A stretch of DNA of 44,984 bases from an uncultured Dorea sp. Lineage in GTDB: Bacteria > Bacillota > Clostridia > Lachnospirales > Lachnospiraceae. The notes beneath the pieces are model-generated. The model was not told the DNA's origin, did not search any database, and saw only the letters and a list, made by a program, of their open reading frames with translations. Location of the stretch: NCBI GenBank assembly GCA_910578455.1, contig CAJTQA010000027.1, forward strand, positions 1 to 44,984, given 5' to 3'. Below are positions 1 to 8,349 of the stretch, piece after piece (position 1 is the stretch's first letter; every line of letters begins with the position of its first letter). The translations under genes were made by a program, and so were the position numbers.

Positions 1-2
1 AT

Positions 3-263
3 TTCCTGATTTGTTTTCTCGCATTGACGCTCTACCGTTTTCTTGAGAAGAAATTGGATTATAAGTATACCTGCGGAGAATTATTAGATACGCTGAAGGC
101 AATAAACTTCGCTGAAATACAGGAACAAGGATTTATCCCGCTATACAGACGGGAGCTTATCACGGATGATCTCCATGAAGTCTGTGGTTTCCGAACGGAT
201 TATCAATTCATAACCAAAAGCGATATGAGAACCATTCAGAAAAAAAGCAAAGGGAAAGAATAA
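3..263 (+). CDS. IS transposase, C-terminal end (cut by window edge)
   Basis: The reading frame is already open at the first bases and runs to a stop at 261-263, so this is the tail of a longer gene, about 86 residues of it visible. A hydrophobic stretch (FLICFLALTLYRFLEKK) is followed by a conserved-looking C terminus with the pattern GFRTDYQ-ITK. This resembles the end of DDE transposases of the IS1634/IS4-like group as I remember them. The catalytic residues lie outside the window, so activity cannot be judged. A TTG at 24 could be mistaken for a start, but the frame is open upstream of it. A strong terminator follows at 288-333. The family assignment is moderately sure. Confidence 0.7.
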   Translation, partial: FLICFLALTLYRFLEKKLDYKYTCGELLDTLKAINFAEIQEQGFIPLYRRELITDDLHEVCGFRTDYQFITKSDMRTIQKKSKGKE

Positions 264-287
264 ATTACTATACTTCGCAACAACGGT

Positions 288-333
288 AAAAATCGCTGTA
301 ACCCAGAAAATACAAGGGATACAGCGATTTTTT
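288..333 (+). terminator. Rho-independent terminator of the transposase gene
   Basis: A 13-bp perfect stem (288-300 with 320-332) is extended by a CCC/GGG pairing inside the loop and ends in a T run. It begins 24 bases after the transposase stop. It could also limit read-through toward the convergent GH25 gene. A small perfect inverted repeat, CTGTC-AAA-GACAG, lies just beyond at 344-356 and may belong to the right end of the insertion sequence (inference). Confidence 0.85.
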
Positions 334-401
334 AATCTACTAACTGTCAAAGACAGGATTATAATGAGCGGAAACTGATTTGTCAACGCTATTAAACGCC
401 A

Positions 402-424
402 GAAAAGCAACGGCGAACCGCTGC
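402..424 (-). terminator. Terminator of the GH25 gene
   Basis: On the minus strand GCAGCGG pairs with CCGTTGC around a TTCG tetraloop (407-424), with one G-T wobble, followed by a TTTTC run. It lies 13 bases after the GH25 stop codon at 437. Confidence 0.75.
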
Positions 425-436
425 TTTCCTAAAATG

Positions 437-2356
437 CTATTTCGTTGTCTTTCCCCTCTTTGCCGAACAGTAATAGCTGTATATCTTTTTCCCTTTTACT
501 TTCTTGTAGGAGCGGATCCGATACTTATATGTCGTATTCTTCTTCAGGCTGCCGTTTGTATAGGAGGTGGTAGAGCCTTTTGATATCGTTTTGACCGTCG
601 TATATTTTTTCTTTGACGAATTATAGCGCTGGATCTCATATCCGCTGGCTCCTGATATTTTGTTCCACTTCAGCTTGATCTTGCTCTTTGAGGCCGACGC
701 GATGCTCAGCGTTGGTTTCCGTATGATCGTCACATACGATTTTTTGATGTAGCCTGTCTTCTTTTTCCCGCTTACCTTTATGGAGATCTTATACCAGCTT
801 CCGCTTGTTCCCGTTATCGTGACGCCCGTATTCCTGCCCACGCTCTTCAGACGTTTCTTGGATGTACTCGGACCCGAACGCACAGCCACTCCTGAGGAGT
901 TGACCTTTCCTGTCATGGTCGATTCCGTCTTTACGCTGACTTCTTTTGACGCGGAGGAATAAGCTGTTTGCCCGCTTGCCTTTTTATAAGACTTGATTTT
1001 ATATTTGTAAGTCTTCCCCATGCTCCTTCCGGTATCTGTATAGGAAGTCGTGCTGCTGCCTGCCGTCTTAATCCTGACATATTTTTTCTTTGAAGAATCA
1101 TAGCGGTACAGGATATATCCGCTTGCCCCGGACACCTTCTTCCAAGAAAGCTTTACCCTGTCGTAGGAATCTGCCTTTCCTGACAGTGACGGAGTCGCAG
1201 GCGCCGTCACCTGGACTGACGAGCCGCTCCCGGTTCCGAACAGCATGTTGTCTCCCGGCTTTATATACCAGTAGTTCATATCCACGTTGCCGGAGATTCC
1301 TGACACTCTGCCCTCAGAAGTATACTGCCAGAAATCATATTCCCCGTCATAGCTTGCCGTACTGTTATAACGCGCCAGCCATACCGGATATTTTGCAGTG
1401 ATTTCCGAGGCGTAAAGGTCATCTTTCAGCATGCTGTAATTGGCGTATACGAGGGGCGTATACCCCGCCGCTTTAATCCTGTCGCAGAATGCCAGGCAAA
1501 TGTCTGTCTGCGCCCTTCTGCTCAGCTTTGCCTTTGAAAGGCGCCCTCCGGCATAATATTCAAAATCAAATACCAGAGGCATCGTGATATTGTATCCCTT
1601 TACTGTCTGCAGGAGATAATCCGCCTCCGCAACAGCCTCTGCCTTTGTGATTGCCTGTGAAAATATGTACGCGCCGACTTTCACTCCTGCCGCCGCGGCT
1701 CCCGTCATGTTTGTCGCCGCCGTCTCATCCTTGGCAAGCTTCCCTGTCTCAGTTCCCCTGTAGGACGTCCGCACAAATGCAAATTCAATCCCTGCATTTT
1801 TTACGCTGCTCCAGTTAACAGTCTTATTCCACTTTGAGACATCGATTCCCTGCTTTATTGTATAACCGTTAAACCGGCTGTCATGCTTTACCGAGGACGC
1901 TGCCCTCATCTTCATGCTGCTCCCGTAAAATTCTTCCGGCACGTCATAGCCTCCGAGCCTCCCCCGACCCGGGTCGTCAAAGTCAGCATCCTGTACTTCT
2001 TCTGTTATATCGGCATCTTCCGGCTCAGCCTCTTTTTCCGGTTCGGATTGTTTTGCAGTGTCAGCTGCGTCCTTTTCCTCTGCCGGCTGCTCCGCCTTCG
2101 GCTTTTCTTCCGGGTTTCCCTCAGTTTTTCCGGACTGTGCACCGTCTCCTTTCCCGGTTTCCTGTCCTTCTGTTCCCGTTCCGGACTCTGCCGGCTGCTT
2201 GCCTTCTGCCGTACCTTCTGCGTCTGTAATTTCTGCAGCAGTTTCTGTCCGTGCCTCTGTGTCAACTGGTTCCTTCGCAAGCGCCGCATCTGAAAATACA
2301 GCAAATCCCATGCTCATAACCAGTAATAATGCGATAAGTTTCTGCCTTCTCTTCAT
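437..2356 (-). CDS. Secreted GH25 muramidase with FN3-like and SH3b domains
   Basis: Likely an N-acetylmuramidase cleaving peptidoglycan outside the cell. The 639 residues contain a signal peptide (1 to about 27, ending ALA), an acidic low-complexity Glu/Pro/Thr/Gly region (28-145), a GH25 catalytic domain (about 165-370), an FN3-like domain (385-477), an SH3b-like domain (480-547) and a second FN3-like domain (550-637). GH25 acidic residues are in place: Asp172 in GIDVSKW, Asp264 and Glu266 in VFDFEY, and Asp359 in NVDMNYW. The start is preceded by AAGGGGAG. The C-terminal domains are Lys/Tyr/Ser-rich and probably bind cell wall (inference). The gene is intact although an insertion sequence ends less than 200 bases beyond its 3' end. 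No convincing promoter was found upstream. Confidence 0.92.
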   Translation of the reverse strand: MKRRQKLIALLLVMSMGFAVFSDAALAKEPVDTEARTETAAEITDAEGTAEGKQPAESGTGTEGQETGKGDGAQSGKTEGNPEEKPKAEQPAEEKDAADTAKQSEPEKEAEPEDADITEEVQDADFDDPGRGRLGGYDVPEEFYGSSMKMRAASSVKHDSRFNGYTIKQGIDVSKWNKTVNWSSVKNAGIEFAFVRTSYRGTETGKLAKDETAATNMTGAAAAGVKVGAYIFSQAITKAEAVAEADYLLQTVKGYNITMPLVFDFEYYAGGRLSKAKLSRRAQTDICLAFCDRIKAAGYTPLVYANYSMLKDDLYASEITAKYPVWLARYNSTASYDGEYDFWQYTSEGRVSGISGNVDMNYWYIKPGDNMLFGTGSGSSVQVTAPATPSLSGKADSYDRVKLSWKKVSGASGYILYRYDSSKKKYVRIKTAGSSTTSYTDTGRSMGKTYKYKIKSYKKASGQTAYSSASKEVSVKTESTMTGKVNSSGVAVRSGPSTSKKRLKSVGRNTGVTITGTSGSWYKISIKVSGKKKTGYIKKSYVTIIRKPTLSIASASKSKIKLKWNKISGASGYEIQRYNSSKKKYTTVKTISKGSTTSYTNGSLKKNTTYKYRIRSYKKVKGKKIYSYYCSAKRGKTTK

Positions 2357-2469
2357 TTTTTTCTCCCCTTATTGTATGTTTTTATGTAACGCTGTCTGTT
2401 ATCGTATAGAACAAAGATTAAACTGCCATTAAAAAATTTTTAATTTTTCTCCTGCTCCCCCACACAAAT

Positions 2470-2505
2470 GCAGAGGGAACCCTGTTCCAGGCATATTCCC
2501 TCTGC
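2470..2505 (-). terminator. Hairpin after the hydrogenase gene
   Basis: A perfect 10-bp stem (2470-2479 with 2496-2505) with a 16-base loop lies 33 bases past the hydrogenase stop. The minus-strand sequence after it is only weakly T-rich, so it is a probable but atypical terminator or an mRNA 3'-end stabiliser. Confidence 0.5.
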
Positions 2506-2538
2506 CGTTAAAAATTTTTATAAGCTTTATTTCCAGCT

Positions 2539-4047
2539 CTATTTCAGCTCAATCTCCACCAATTCTTCCGGCGGCAGCGACTTAGAAGATGCTTTTACAA
2601 ATTCTTTGATCTTCTTCTGTGCGCTCGGTATCGGAATATTAGTTCCTGCTCCCGCGACGCAGCCGCCCGGGCAGCCCATGCCCTCAATCAGGCATCCGTT
2701 CATCCTTCCTGCCTTTGCAAGGGAAAGCACTTTCTTGCAGTCCGCAAGGCCTTCTGCATGCTCGATATTCACTTCCACGCCCGGATAGTATTCCTTGACG
2801 CACCGCTCAATCGCGTCCGCAACCCCTCCGGCGACAGCGTATCCCCTTCCTGCTCCTGTAGCATTGTGGAAAGAAGACTCAGCCGCGTACTTCTCAAGAT
2901 CGATATCCTTGGCGTCAAACATTGCCTGAAGTTCCTCAAAGGTAACTACAAAGTCCACATCGCTGCGGACAGTCCTCCTCATAGCCTCCAGCTTTTTCGC
3001 CGCGCAAGGTCCGACAAATACCACTCTCGCGTTGGGATGCTCCTGCTTAATCGTGCGGGCTGTCGCAACCATCGGCGTAAGCTCCTGGGATACCTGGTCA
3101 ACCATATCCGGAAAATACTTCTTCGCAAGCATCGCCCAGGACGGACAGCAGGAAGTAAGAAGGAACGGCAATTCCCCTGTAGTTACTTTGTTCACATAGT
3201 GATGCGCCTCCGCAATAGCCCCGATATCGGCTCCCAGCGCTACCTCGTAAACCTCTGAGAATCCAATCTCTTGGAGGGCAGCCTTTAAGTTTCTCGGCGT
3301 GATATTATCCCCGAACTGTCCGACGAATGCCGGCGCAATCTCCGCAATGACCTCGTCTCCCTTCATCAGGGCGTGGGCAAGCTGGAAAATCTGCGACTTG
3401 TCCGAGATTGCCCCAAACGGACAATTTACCATGCACATCCCGCAGGATACGCACTTGTCATTGTTGATCACCGCGCGCCCCTTGCCGTCGGACTCGATTG
3501 CCCCCACGCCGCAGGCTCCCGCGCATGGGCGCTGTTTTCTGGAAATCGCGTCATAAGGGCAGGCAGATTTGCACTTGCCGCACTTGATGCATTTTTCCTG
3601 ATCTATAAAAGACTTTCCATTTACAAATGAGATAGCTCCCTTGGGGCACACTTCCATACAAGGATGTGCAAGGCAGCCTTTACATACATTGCTGACTTCG
3701 TAGCCTCTCTCTTCGCACGCCATACACGCTGACGGTATCACCTGCATAAGCGGCGGCTCATAATATTTGTCCGAGATATTGCTGGCCTCCAGTCCGGCAG
3801 ACAGCGGGGTCGGCTGGTTCTCCGGGCGCAAGGATAGCCCCATGGCAAGCCTTAACCGCTCACGCACGATTGCACGGGCGCGGTAAATATTGTCTCTATA
3901 GTTCGCATCCTCGCTCACCATCCGGTAAGGAATCGCCTCCATCTCGTCCTTGAGATTCTCATCATCAACCGTGAATCCTAACCTTGCCACCTCTTCAAAA
4001 ACCTGTCTGCGGATCTTTCGAACCGTAGTGTCCAATCCTCTTATCAT
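2539..4047 (-). CDS. [FeFe] hydrogenase, monomeric, group B-like
   Basis: Catalyses reversible H2 formation, probably from reduced ferredoxin in the cytoplasm. The chosen start (MIRGLDTTVRK) is 10 bases after AGGAGG at 4058-4063; an ATG nearer that site would be too close. This gives 502 residues. Three 4Fe-4S ligand sets are visible: C122/125/130/134, C153/156/159/163 and C199/202/205/209, with extra Cys pairs at 108/111 and 175/179. The H-cluster motifs are TSCCPSW (Cys300, Cys301), GPCAAKK (Cys348) and GMGCPGGC (Cys459, Cys463). GPC replaces the MPC usual in classical clostridial enzymes, which, with the N-terminal sequence, suggests group B (inference). No maturation genes hydEFG are in the window. 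Confidence 0.93.
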   Translation of the reverse strand: MIRGLDTTVRKIRRQVFEEVARLGFTVDDENLKDEMEAIPYRMVSEDANYRDNIYRARAIVRERLRLAMGLSLRPENQPTPLSAGLEASNISDKYYEPPLMQVIPSACMACEERGYEVSNVCKGCLAHPCMEVCPKGAISFVNGKSFIDQEKCIKCGKCKSACPYDAISRKQRPCAGACGVGAIESDGKGRAVINNDKCVSCGMCMVNCPFGAISDKSQIFQLAHALMKGDEVIAEIAPAFVGQFGDNITPRNLKAALQEIGFSEVYEVALGADIGAIAEAHHYVNKVTTGELPFLLTSCCPSWAMLAKKYFPDMVDQVSQELTPMVATARTIKQEHPNARVVFVGPCAAKKLEAMRRTVRSDVDFVVTFEELQAMFDAKDIDLEKYAAESSFHNATGAGRGYAVAGGVADAIERCVKEYYPGVEVNIEHAEGLADCKKVLSLAKAGRMNGCLIEGMGCPGGCVAGAGTNIPIPSAQKKIKEFVKASSKSLPPEELVEIELK

Positions 4048-4090
4048 GGGCAACATTCCTCCTAAAATCATAAATTCCAATCTGTTATCT

Positions 4091-4119
4091 ACTATAATTA
4101 GCTGTTAATAAATTGTCAA
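4091..4119 (-). promoter_or_regulatory. Strong sigma-A promoter of the hydrogenase gene
   Basis: On the minus strand TTGACA (4114-4119) and TATAGT (4091-4096) are separated by 17 bases. This is a perfect -35 and a 5/6 -10, about 40 bases before the start codon. Confidence 0.85.
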
Positions 4120-4196
4120 CGTATGATTTGTACAGAATTTATAGTATTTTTCGGGCGTTTTTTATAGCTCCGGACATCCGGCCTGCCCCTCGCTGC

Positions 4197-5204
4197 TTAC
4201 AGAAGGATCATCCCGTGCTCCCTGCACGTCTCCCGCATTTCCTCCGGCCACAGGCTTGCCTGCACCTCCCCAACATGGGCGCGGTCAAGAAGCAGCATGC
4301 ATAGCCTGGACTGGCCGATGCCTCCGCCAATCGTATAGGGCAGCTCCCCGTTAAGCAGCATCCGGTGATACGGAAGCTCTTTTCTGTCCTCACACCCTGC
4401 CTTGTCTAGCTGCTGCGCCAGCGATTTTTCATCCACCCGGATGCCCATGCTGGATACCTCAAGCGCACAGCCAAGCGTGTCAAACCAGAACAGGATATCC
4501 CCGTTAAGCTGCCAGTCGTCATAGTCCGGCGCCCTCCCGTCATGAGGCTCGCCGCTTTTCAGTTTCTCCCCGATCTTCATGATAAATACGCATCCGTGCT
4601 CCTTCGCAATCAGGTTCTCCCGCTCCTTCGGCGTCTTATCCGGGTATCTTTCCTCCAATTCCTCAGACGTGATGAATGTCACGTCATCCGGAAGGCGCTT
4701 TACAGCCTGGGGATACTTATACCACACCTCATGCTCCATATGCTTGATGATCTTAAAAATATTCCGCACCGTCGCCTCTAAAGTCTCAATCGTCCGCTCC
4801 TCTTTCGTGATCACCTTCTCCCAGTCCCACTGATCCACATAACAGGAATGGAGATTGTCAAGCTCCTCATCCCGGCGGATGGCATTCATGTTCGTGTAAA
4901 GCCCTTCCCCGGGCTGAAACCCGTACCGCTTAAGCGCCATCCTCTTCCACTTGGCAAGAGACTGCACTACTTCAATCTCCTCCCCCGGAAGCCCCGCGAT
5001 GTCAAAGCCCACCGGACGCTCCACGCCGTTCAGGTTGTCATTAAGCCCGCTGCTCTTCTCCACAAAAAGCGGCGCGGAAATCCTCTCCAAGTTCATCTCC
5101 TTCCCAAACTCCTTCTGGAACGTATCCCTGATATACTTGATCGCCTCCTGCGTCTCCCTCACACTAAGCCTTGGGTCATACTTTTCCGGTAAAATCAAAC
5201 TCAT
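4197..5204 (-). CDS. asnA: Aspartate-ammonia ligase
   Basis: Makes asparagine from aspartate, ammonia and ATP, a class II aminoacyl-tRNA-synthetase-like enzyme. The start MSLILPEKY lies 9 bases after AAGGAG and gives 335 residues, close to the usual 330. AsnA-typical blocks are seen along the whole chain: APLFVEKSSGLNDNLNG near residue 50, FDIAG, the LHSCYVDQWDWE segment near 120, and the C-terminal TIGGGIGQSRLCMLLLD segment. The stop of metH is 47 bases upstream with no obvious promoter between them, so it may be co-transcribed with the met genes. There is no glutaminase domain, so ammonia is the nitrogen donor. Confidence 0.97.
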   Translation of the reverse strand: MSLILPEKYDPRLSVRETQEAIKYIRDTFQKEFGKEMNLERISAPLFVEKSSGLNDNLNGVERPVGFDIAGLPGEEIEVVQSLAKWKRMALKRYGFQPGEGLYTNMNAIRRDEELDNLHSCYVDQWDWEKVITKEERTIETLEATVRNIFKIIKHMEHEVWYKYPQAVKRLPDDVTFITSEELEERYPDKTPKERENLIAKEHGCVFIMKIGEKLKSGEPHDGRAPDYDDWQLNGDILFWFDTLGCALEVSSMGIRVDEKSLAQQLDKAGCEDRKELPYHRMLLNGELPYTIGGGIGQSRLCMLLLDRAHVGEVQASLWPEEMRETCREHGMILL

Positions 5205-5251
5205 CCTTCCAATCTCCTTTTCTACTAAAATAAATGGTTTCAAATATATAG

Positions 5252-7675
5252 TTACCCGCCGAACACCTCTTTTGCGTAATACACCGACTGCATCGCGTCC
5301 TTCCCATAGAAGTCCGCCCCGATCATATCCGCGTATTCCTTGTTCAGCACAGCGCCGCCTACCATGATCTTACAGTCCGGTTTTTCCTTCCGAAGGAGCT
5401 TTATCGTATCTTCCATGCTCCCCACCGTCGTCGTCATCAGCGCGCTCAGGCCCACAAGACGCACATCCTCCCGAAGAGCCGCCTCCAAAACCGTCTCCGG
5501 CGGCACGTCCTTCCCAAGGTCTATGACATCAAAGCTGTAATTTTCTAGCAGGACTTTCACAATATTTTTGCCGATGTCGTGGATATCCCCCTTCACCGTC
5601 GCAAGGATTACTTTTTCCTTCTTCTGCTCATCCCCGCCTGTTTCTGCCAGCTTATCCTTAAGCACCGCAAAGGCGATCTTCGCCGCATCGGCGCTCATCA
5701 GAAGCTGCGGCAAAAATACCGTTCCTTTCTCAAAACCCTTTCCCACCTCATCAAGAGCCGGGATCATCTCTTCGTTGATGATCGCCAGAGGTTCTTTTTC
5801 CTCTGCCATTTCTCTGGCCGCGTGGTGCGCCTCCTCCTTAAGCCCTTTAACGATAGCCGTCTTAAGGGAAAGCCCCGCATTTTTCTGGGCTGCTCCTTTT
5901 AGAGCCTCCGCCCCGGCCGCATTTTCCGCCTTCTGCCCGGCATGCCGGCTGATGTACTCTTCACAGTTCCCGTCATAATTCATCAGCGCACAGTAGGAGT
6001 AATACGCGCTCATCATAGCCTCCGACAGCGGGTTGATAATCCCTGCGCTCAGGCCGCTTTGCATGGCCATCGTATAGAAGTTGGCGTTGATCACCGGACG
6101 GCAGGGAAGTCCAAAGGAAATATTGGACACCCCAAGCACCGTGCATACCCCATACCTTTCCCGCACCTGCCGTAACGCCTCAAGGGTCGTCCTCGCCCCC
6201 TCAGGGTCGGAGCTTATAGTCATGGCAAGCACATCGATGACGATATCTTTTTTATCTATCCCGTACTTTGCCGCCTCGCCGATAATCTTCCCCGCGACGC
6301 GCACCCGTCCTTTTGCCGTGTCCGGGATGCCGTCCTCATCTAATGTCAGTCCTACCACCACGCCGCCGTATTTCTTAATCAGCGGAAATACTTTGTCCAT
6401 CTCCTCCTGCTTGCCGTTGACGGAGTTGACCATAGGCTTCCCGTTATAAATACGCATGGCTGCCTCCATGGCAGATTGATCCACCGTATCAATCTGGAGC
6501 GGAAGGCTTGACACGCTCTGCAGCTCCTTTACGGTTTCCACCATCATCGCTTTCTCGTCGATATCCGGCAGGCCTACGTTTACATCCAGAATATGCGCCC
6601 CGTGGTCCTGCTGGCTGATTCCTTCCTTTAATATATAATCAAGGTCATGGTCTTTTAATGCCTGCTTGAATTTTTTCTTTCCGGTAGGATTGATGCGCTC
6701 CCCGATGATCATCGGTTTCTCCCCGAGAAACACAGCCCTTCCGTAGGATGATACGATAGTGTGCCCCTTTCTTACAGGCGGGACGCACGCCGGAAAATCT
6801 GCCGCATCCTTCACCTGCCGCACCATCTCCCGTATATGCTCCGGCGTCGTGCCGCAGCATCCGCCCACCAGGCAGGCGCCTTTTTTTACGATCCTCACCA
6901 TCACTTCCGCAAAATCCTCCGGCCGGACATCATAGTAAGTTTCTCCGTTCTTCTGTTTCGGAAGCCCGGCGTTTGGCTTTACGATAACCGGCACGGATGC
7001 CGTCTTTAAGATCTCCTCAAGAATGGGCAGCATCTGCTCCGGGCCCATGCCGCAGTTGATTCCCAGGGCATCCACCCGAAGGCCCTCCAGCATTGCCACC
7101 ACTGACGGCACATCCCCGCCGGTGAGAAGCTTCCCCTTCTCGTCAAAGATCATCGTGGCAAATACAGGCAGCTTTGTATTCTCCTTTGCAGCCAGCACTG
7201 CTGCCTTTACTTCATAGGTATCGCTCATGGTCTCGATGTGGATCAGGTCTGCCCCCGCCTCCTCACCGTAAACGGCCGCTTCCTTAAACGCCTCGTAAGC
7301 CGCCTCAAAGCTTAAGTCTCCCATCGGCGCAAGGAGTTTTCCCGTAGGTCCGATATCAAGCCCAGCGTAAGCCTCTCGCCCATCATGTACGCCGAGCCGT
7401 GCCGCCTCCTTAACATTTGCCACCGCCGCCGTCACGATATCTTTAAGAGCATAGTCTGAATTGTGGAATTTCAGCGCGTTTGCCCCAAAGGTATTGCTCA
7501 GCACGATATCGCTCCCCGCCTCATAGTAGCGGCGGTGGATCTCTACCATCTCCTCAGCGCGCTCAACATTCCACACCTCTGGCAGCTCTCCGGGCTTAAG
7601 CCCTCTTTCCTGAAGGAGCGTTCCCGTGCCGCCGTCAAAAAATAATAATTCCTTCCCAAGCCGTTCTGATAACAT
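5252..7675 (-). CDS. metH: B12-dependent methionine synthase lacking the activation domain
   Basis: Transfers the methyl group of methyltetrahydrofolate to homocysteine through cobalamin. Of 807 residues, 1-300 form the homocysteine-binding barrel with zinc ligands Cys208 (GINCG) and Cys273/274 (GGCCG). About 320-580 form the pterin barrel (IIGERINPTG, HILDVNVG). About 590-680 form the cap, and 685-807 the B12 domain with GDIHDIG, in which His699 should bind cobalt. E. coli MetH continues with a SAM-binding reactivation domain. Here the protein stops after the B12 domain, and that domain is the separate gene just upstream (7690-8349). AAGGAG lies 9 bases before the ATG. Operon order is metF, activation domain, metH. 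Confidence 0.96.
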   Translation of the reverse strand: MLSERLGKELLFFDGGTGTLLQERGLKPGELPEVWNVERAEEMVEIHRRYYEAGSDIVLSNTFGANALKFHNSDYALKDIVTAAVANVKEAARLGVHDGREAYAGLDIGPTGKLLAPMGDLSFEAAYEAFKEAAVYGEEAGADLIHIETMSDTYEVKAAVLAAKENTKLPVFATMIFDEKGKLLTGGDVPSVVAMLEGLRVDALGINCGMGPEQMLPILEEILKTASVPVIVKPNAGLPKQKNGETYYDVRPEDFAEVMVRIVKKGACLVGGCCGTTPEHIREMVRQVKDAADFPACVPPVRKGHTIVSSYGRAVFLGEKPMIIGERINPTGKKKFKQALKDHDLDYILKEGISQQDHGAHILDVNVGLPDIDEKAMMVETVKELQSVSSLPLQIDTVDQSAMEAAMRIYNGKPMVNSVNGKQEEMDKVFPLIKKYGGVVVGLTLDEDGIPDTAKGRVRVAGKIIGEAAKYGIDKKDIVIDVLAMTISSDPEGARTTLEALRQVRERYGVCTVLGVSNISFGLPCRPVINANFYTMAMQSGLSAGIINPLSEAMMSAYYSYCALMNYDGNCEEYISRHAGQKAENAAGAEALKGAAQKNAGLSLKTAIVKGLKEEAHHAAREMAEEKEPLAIINEEMIPALDEVGKGFEKGTVFLPQLLMSADAAKIAFAVLKDKLAETGGDEQKKEKVILATVKGDIHDIGKNIVKVLLENYSFDVIDLGKDVPPETVLEAALREDVRLVGLSALMTTTVGSMEDTIKLLRKEKPDCKIMVGGAVLNKEYADMIGADFYGKDAMQSVYYAKEVFGG

Positions 7676-7689
7676 ATATTAAAGCTCCT

Positions 7690-8349
7690 TTAACTTAATC
7701 TGCGGAAAGCGCAGTCCGTCTTCTCACACGCCTCGCAGCCTTTTATATTGCAGTCCTGATTCTCCTTGCTGAGGCCTATCAGCGCCGTCACGGATTTGGT
7801 CGGCGCCAGCATGCTGCCCTCGGTCATGGAAAGCCCAATCCGCCGCGCCGTATCTGCCATCAATAAGATCTCCCGCTGATGAAGGATGGAAAAATCCCCG
7901 TACCCCGGGCTGAACCGGGGTCTTAAGTAATATCCTTCCGCCGCCATCTCCTCTGAGAGCTCTTTCTGCCGCTCATCCAGATATTCCTCCAAAAATGCGG
8001 CCGCGCATGCCTGCAGTACCACCGCCCGCGCCATATCCGTGCAGGAATACCGTTTCATAAGGATATCTGTTTCCACCCCAAGGGTCGCTCCCAGAAGAAT
8101 TACTTTCTCGCAGCCCTTAAGATTTTTAGAAAGGCTCCTGCTCTCGATCCGCATGCTCCCGATTTCGATGCATCCGCTCTCATCTTCCGCCGGGTGAACA
8201 CCGAACACCCGGTATGCCATCCGCCCTTTTGCCGTCCGCCCAAGCTCCTCAAAGCACTCCCGGATCATTCCAAGAGTGCCCGCGTCCGCCTTATGGGTTC
8301 CGTAACCGAGATACCGGAGGGCCTCCCGTATCATGCGTTCGCTCATCAT
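7690..8349 (-). CDS. Stand-alone MetH activation-domain protein
   Basis: This 219-residue protein resembles the C-terminal reactivation domain of MetH, which uses SAM to remethylate oxidised cob(II)alamin. The SAM-site-like motif RPRFSPGYGDF is near residues 143-153 and LAPTKSVTALIG near 182-193. The C terminus carries a Cys cluster (C-N-I-K-G-C-E-A-C, then DCAFR) that could bind metal. Its start overlaps the metF stop by four bases (ATGA), and metH begins 14 bases after its stop, so the three are translationally linked. Function in trans with MetH is an inference from family and context. Confidence 0.9.
   Translation of the reverse strand: MMSERMIREALRYLGYGTHKADAGTLGMIRECFEELGRTAKGRMAYRVFGVHPAEDESGCIEIGSMRIESRSLSKNLKGCEKVILLGATLGVETDILMKRYSCTDMARAVVLQACAAAFLEEYLDERQKELSEEMAAEGYYLRPRFSPGYGDFSILHQREILLMADTARRIGLSMTEGSMLAPTKSVTALIGLSKENQDCNIKGCEACEKTDCAFRRLS

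Noticed and set aside
840..862. LPXTG or other sortase anchor for the GH25 or M26-like proteins
   Set aside because: Neither protein ends with LPXTG, a hydrophobic segment and a basic tail. PNTGAST in the M26-like linker is internal and only superficially similar.
2374..2390. Sigma-E-like -10 (CATACAAT) before the GH25 gene
   Set aside because: No matching -35 is found 13-15 bases upstream, so a sporulation promoter cannot be supported.
1883..2432. Plus-strand open frames opposite the acidic region of the GH25 gene
   Set aside because: They are shadows of the Glu/Pro/Thr-rich low-complexity region, with Ser/Phe/Cys-rich translations and no ribosome sites.
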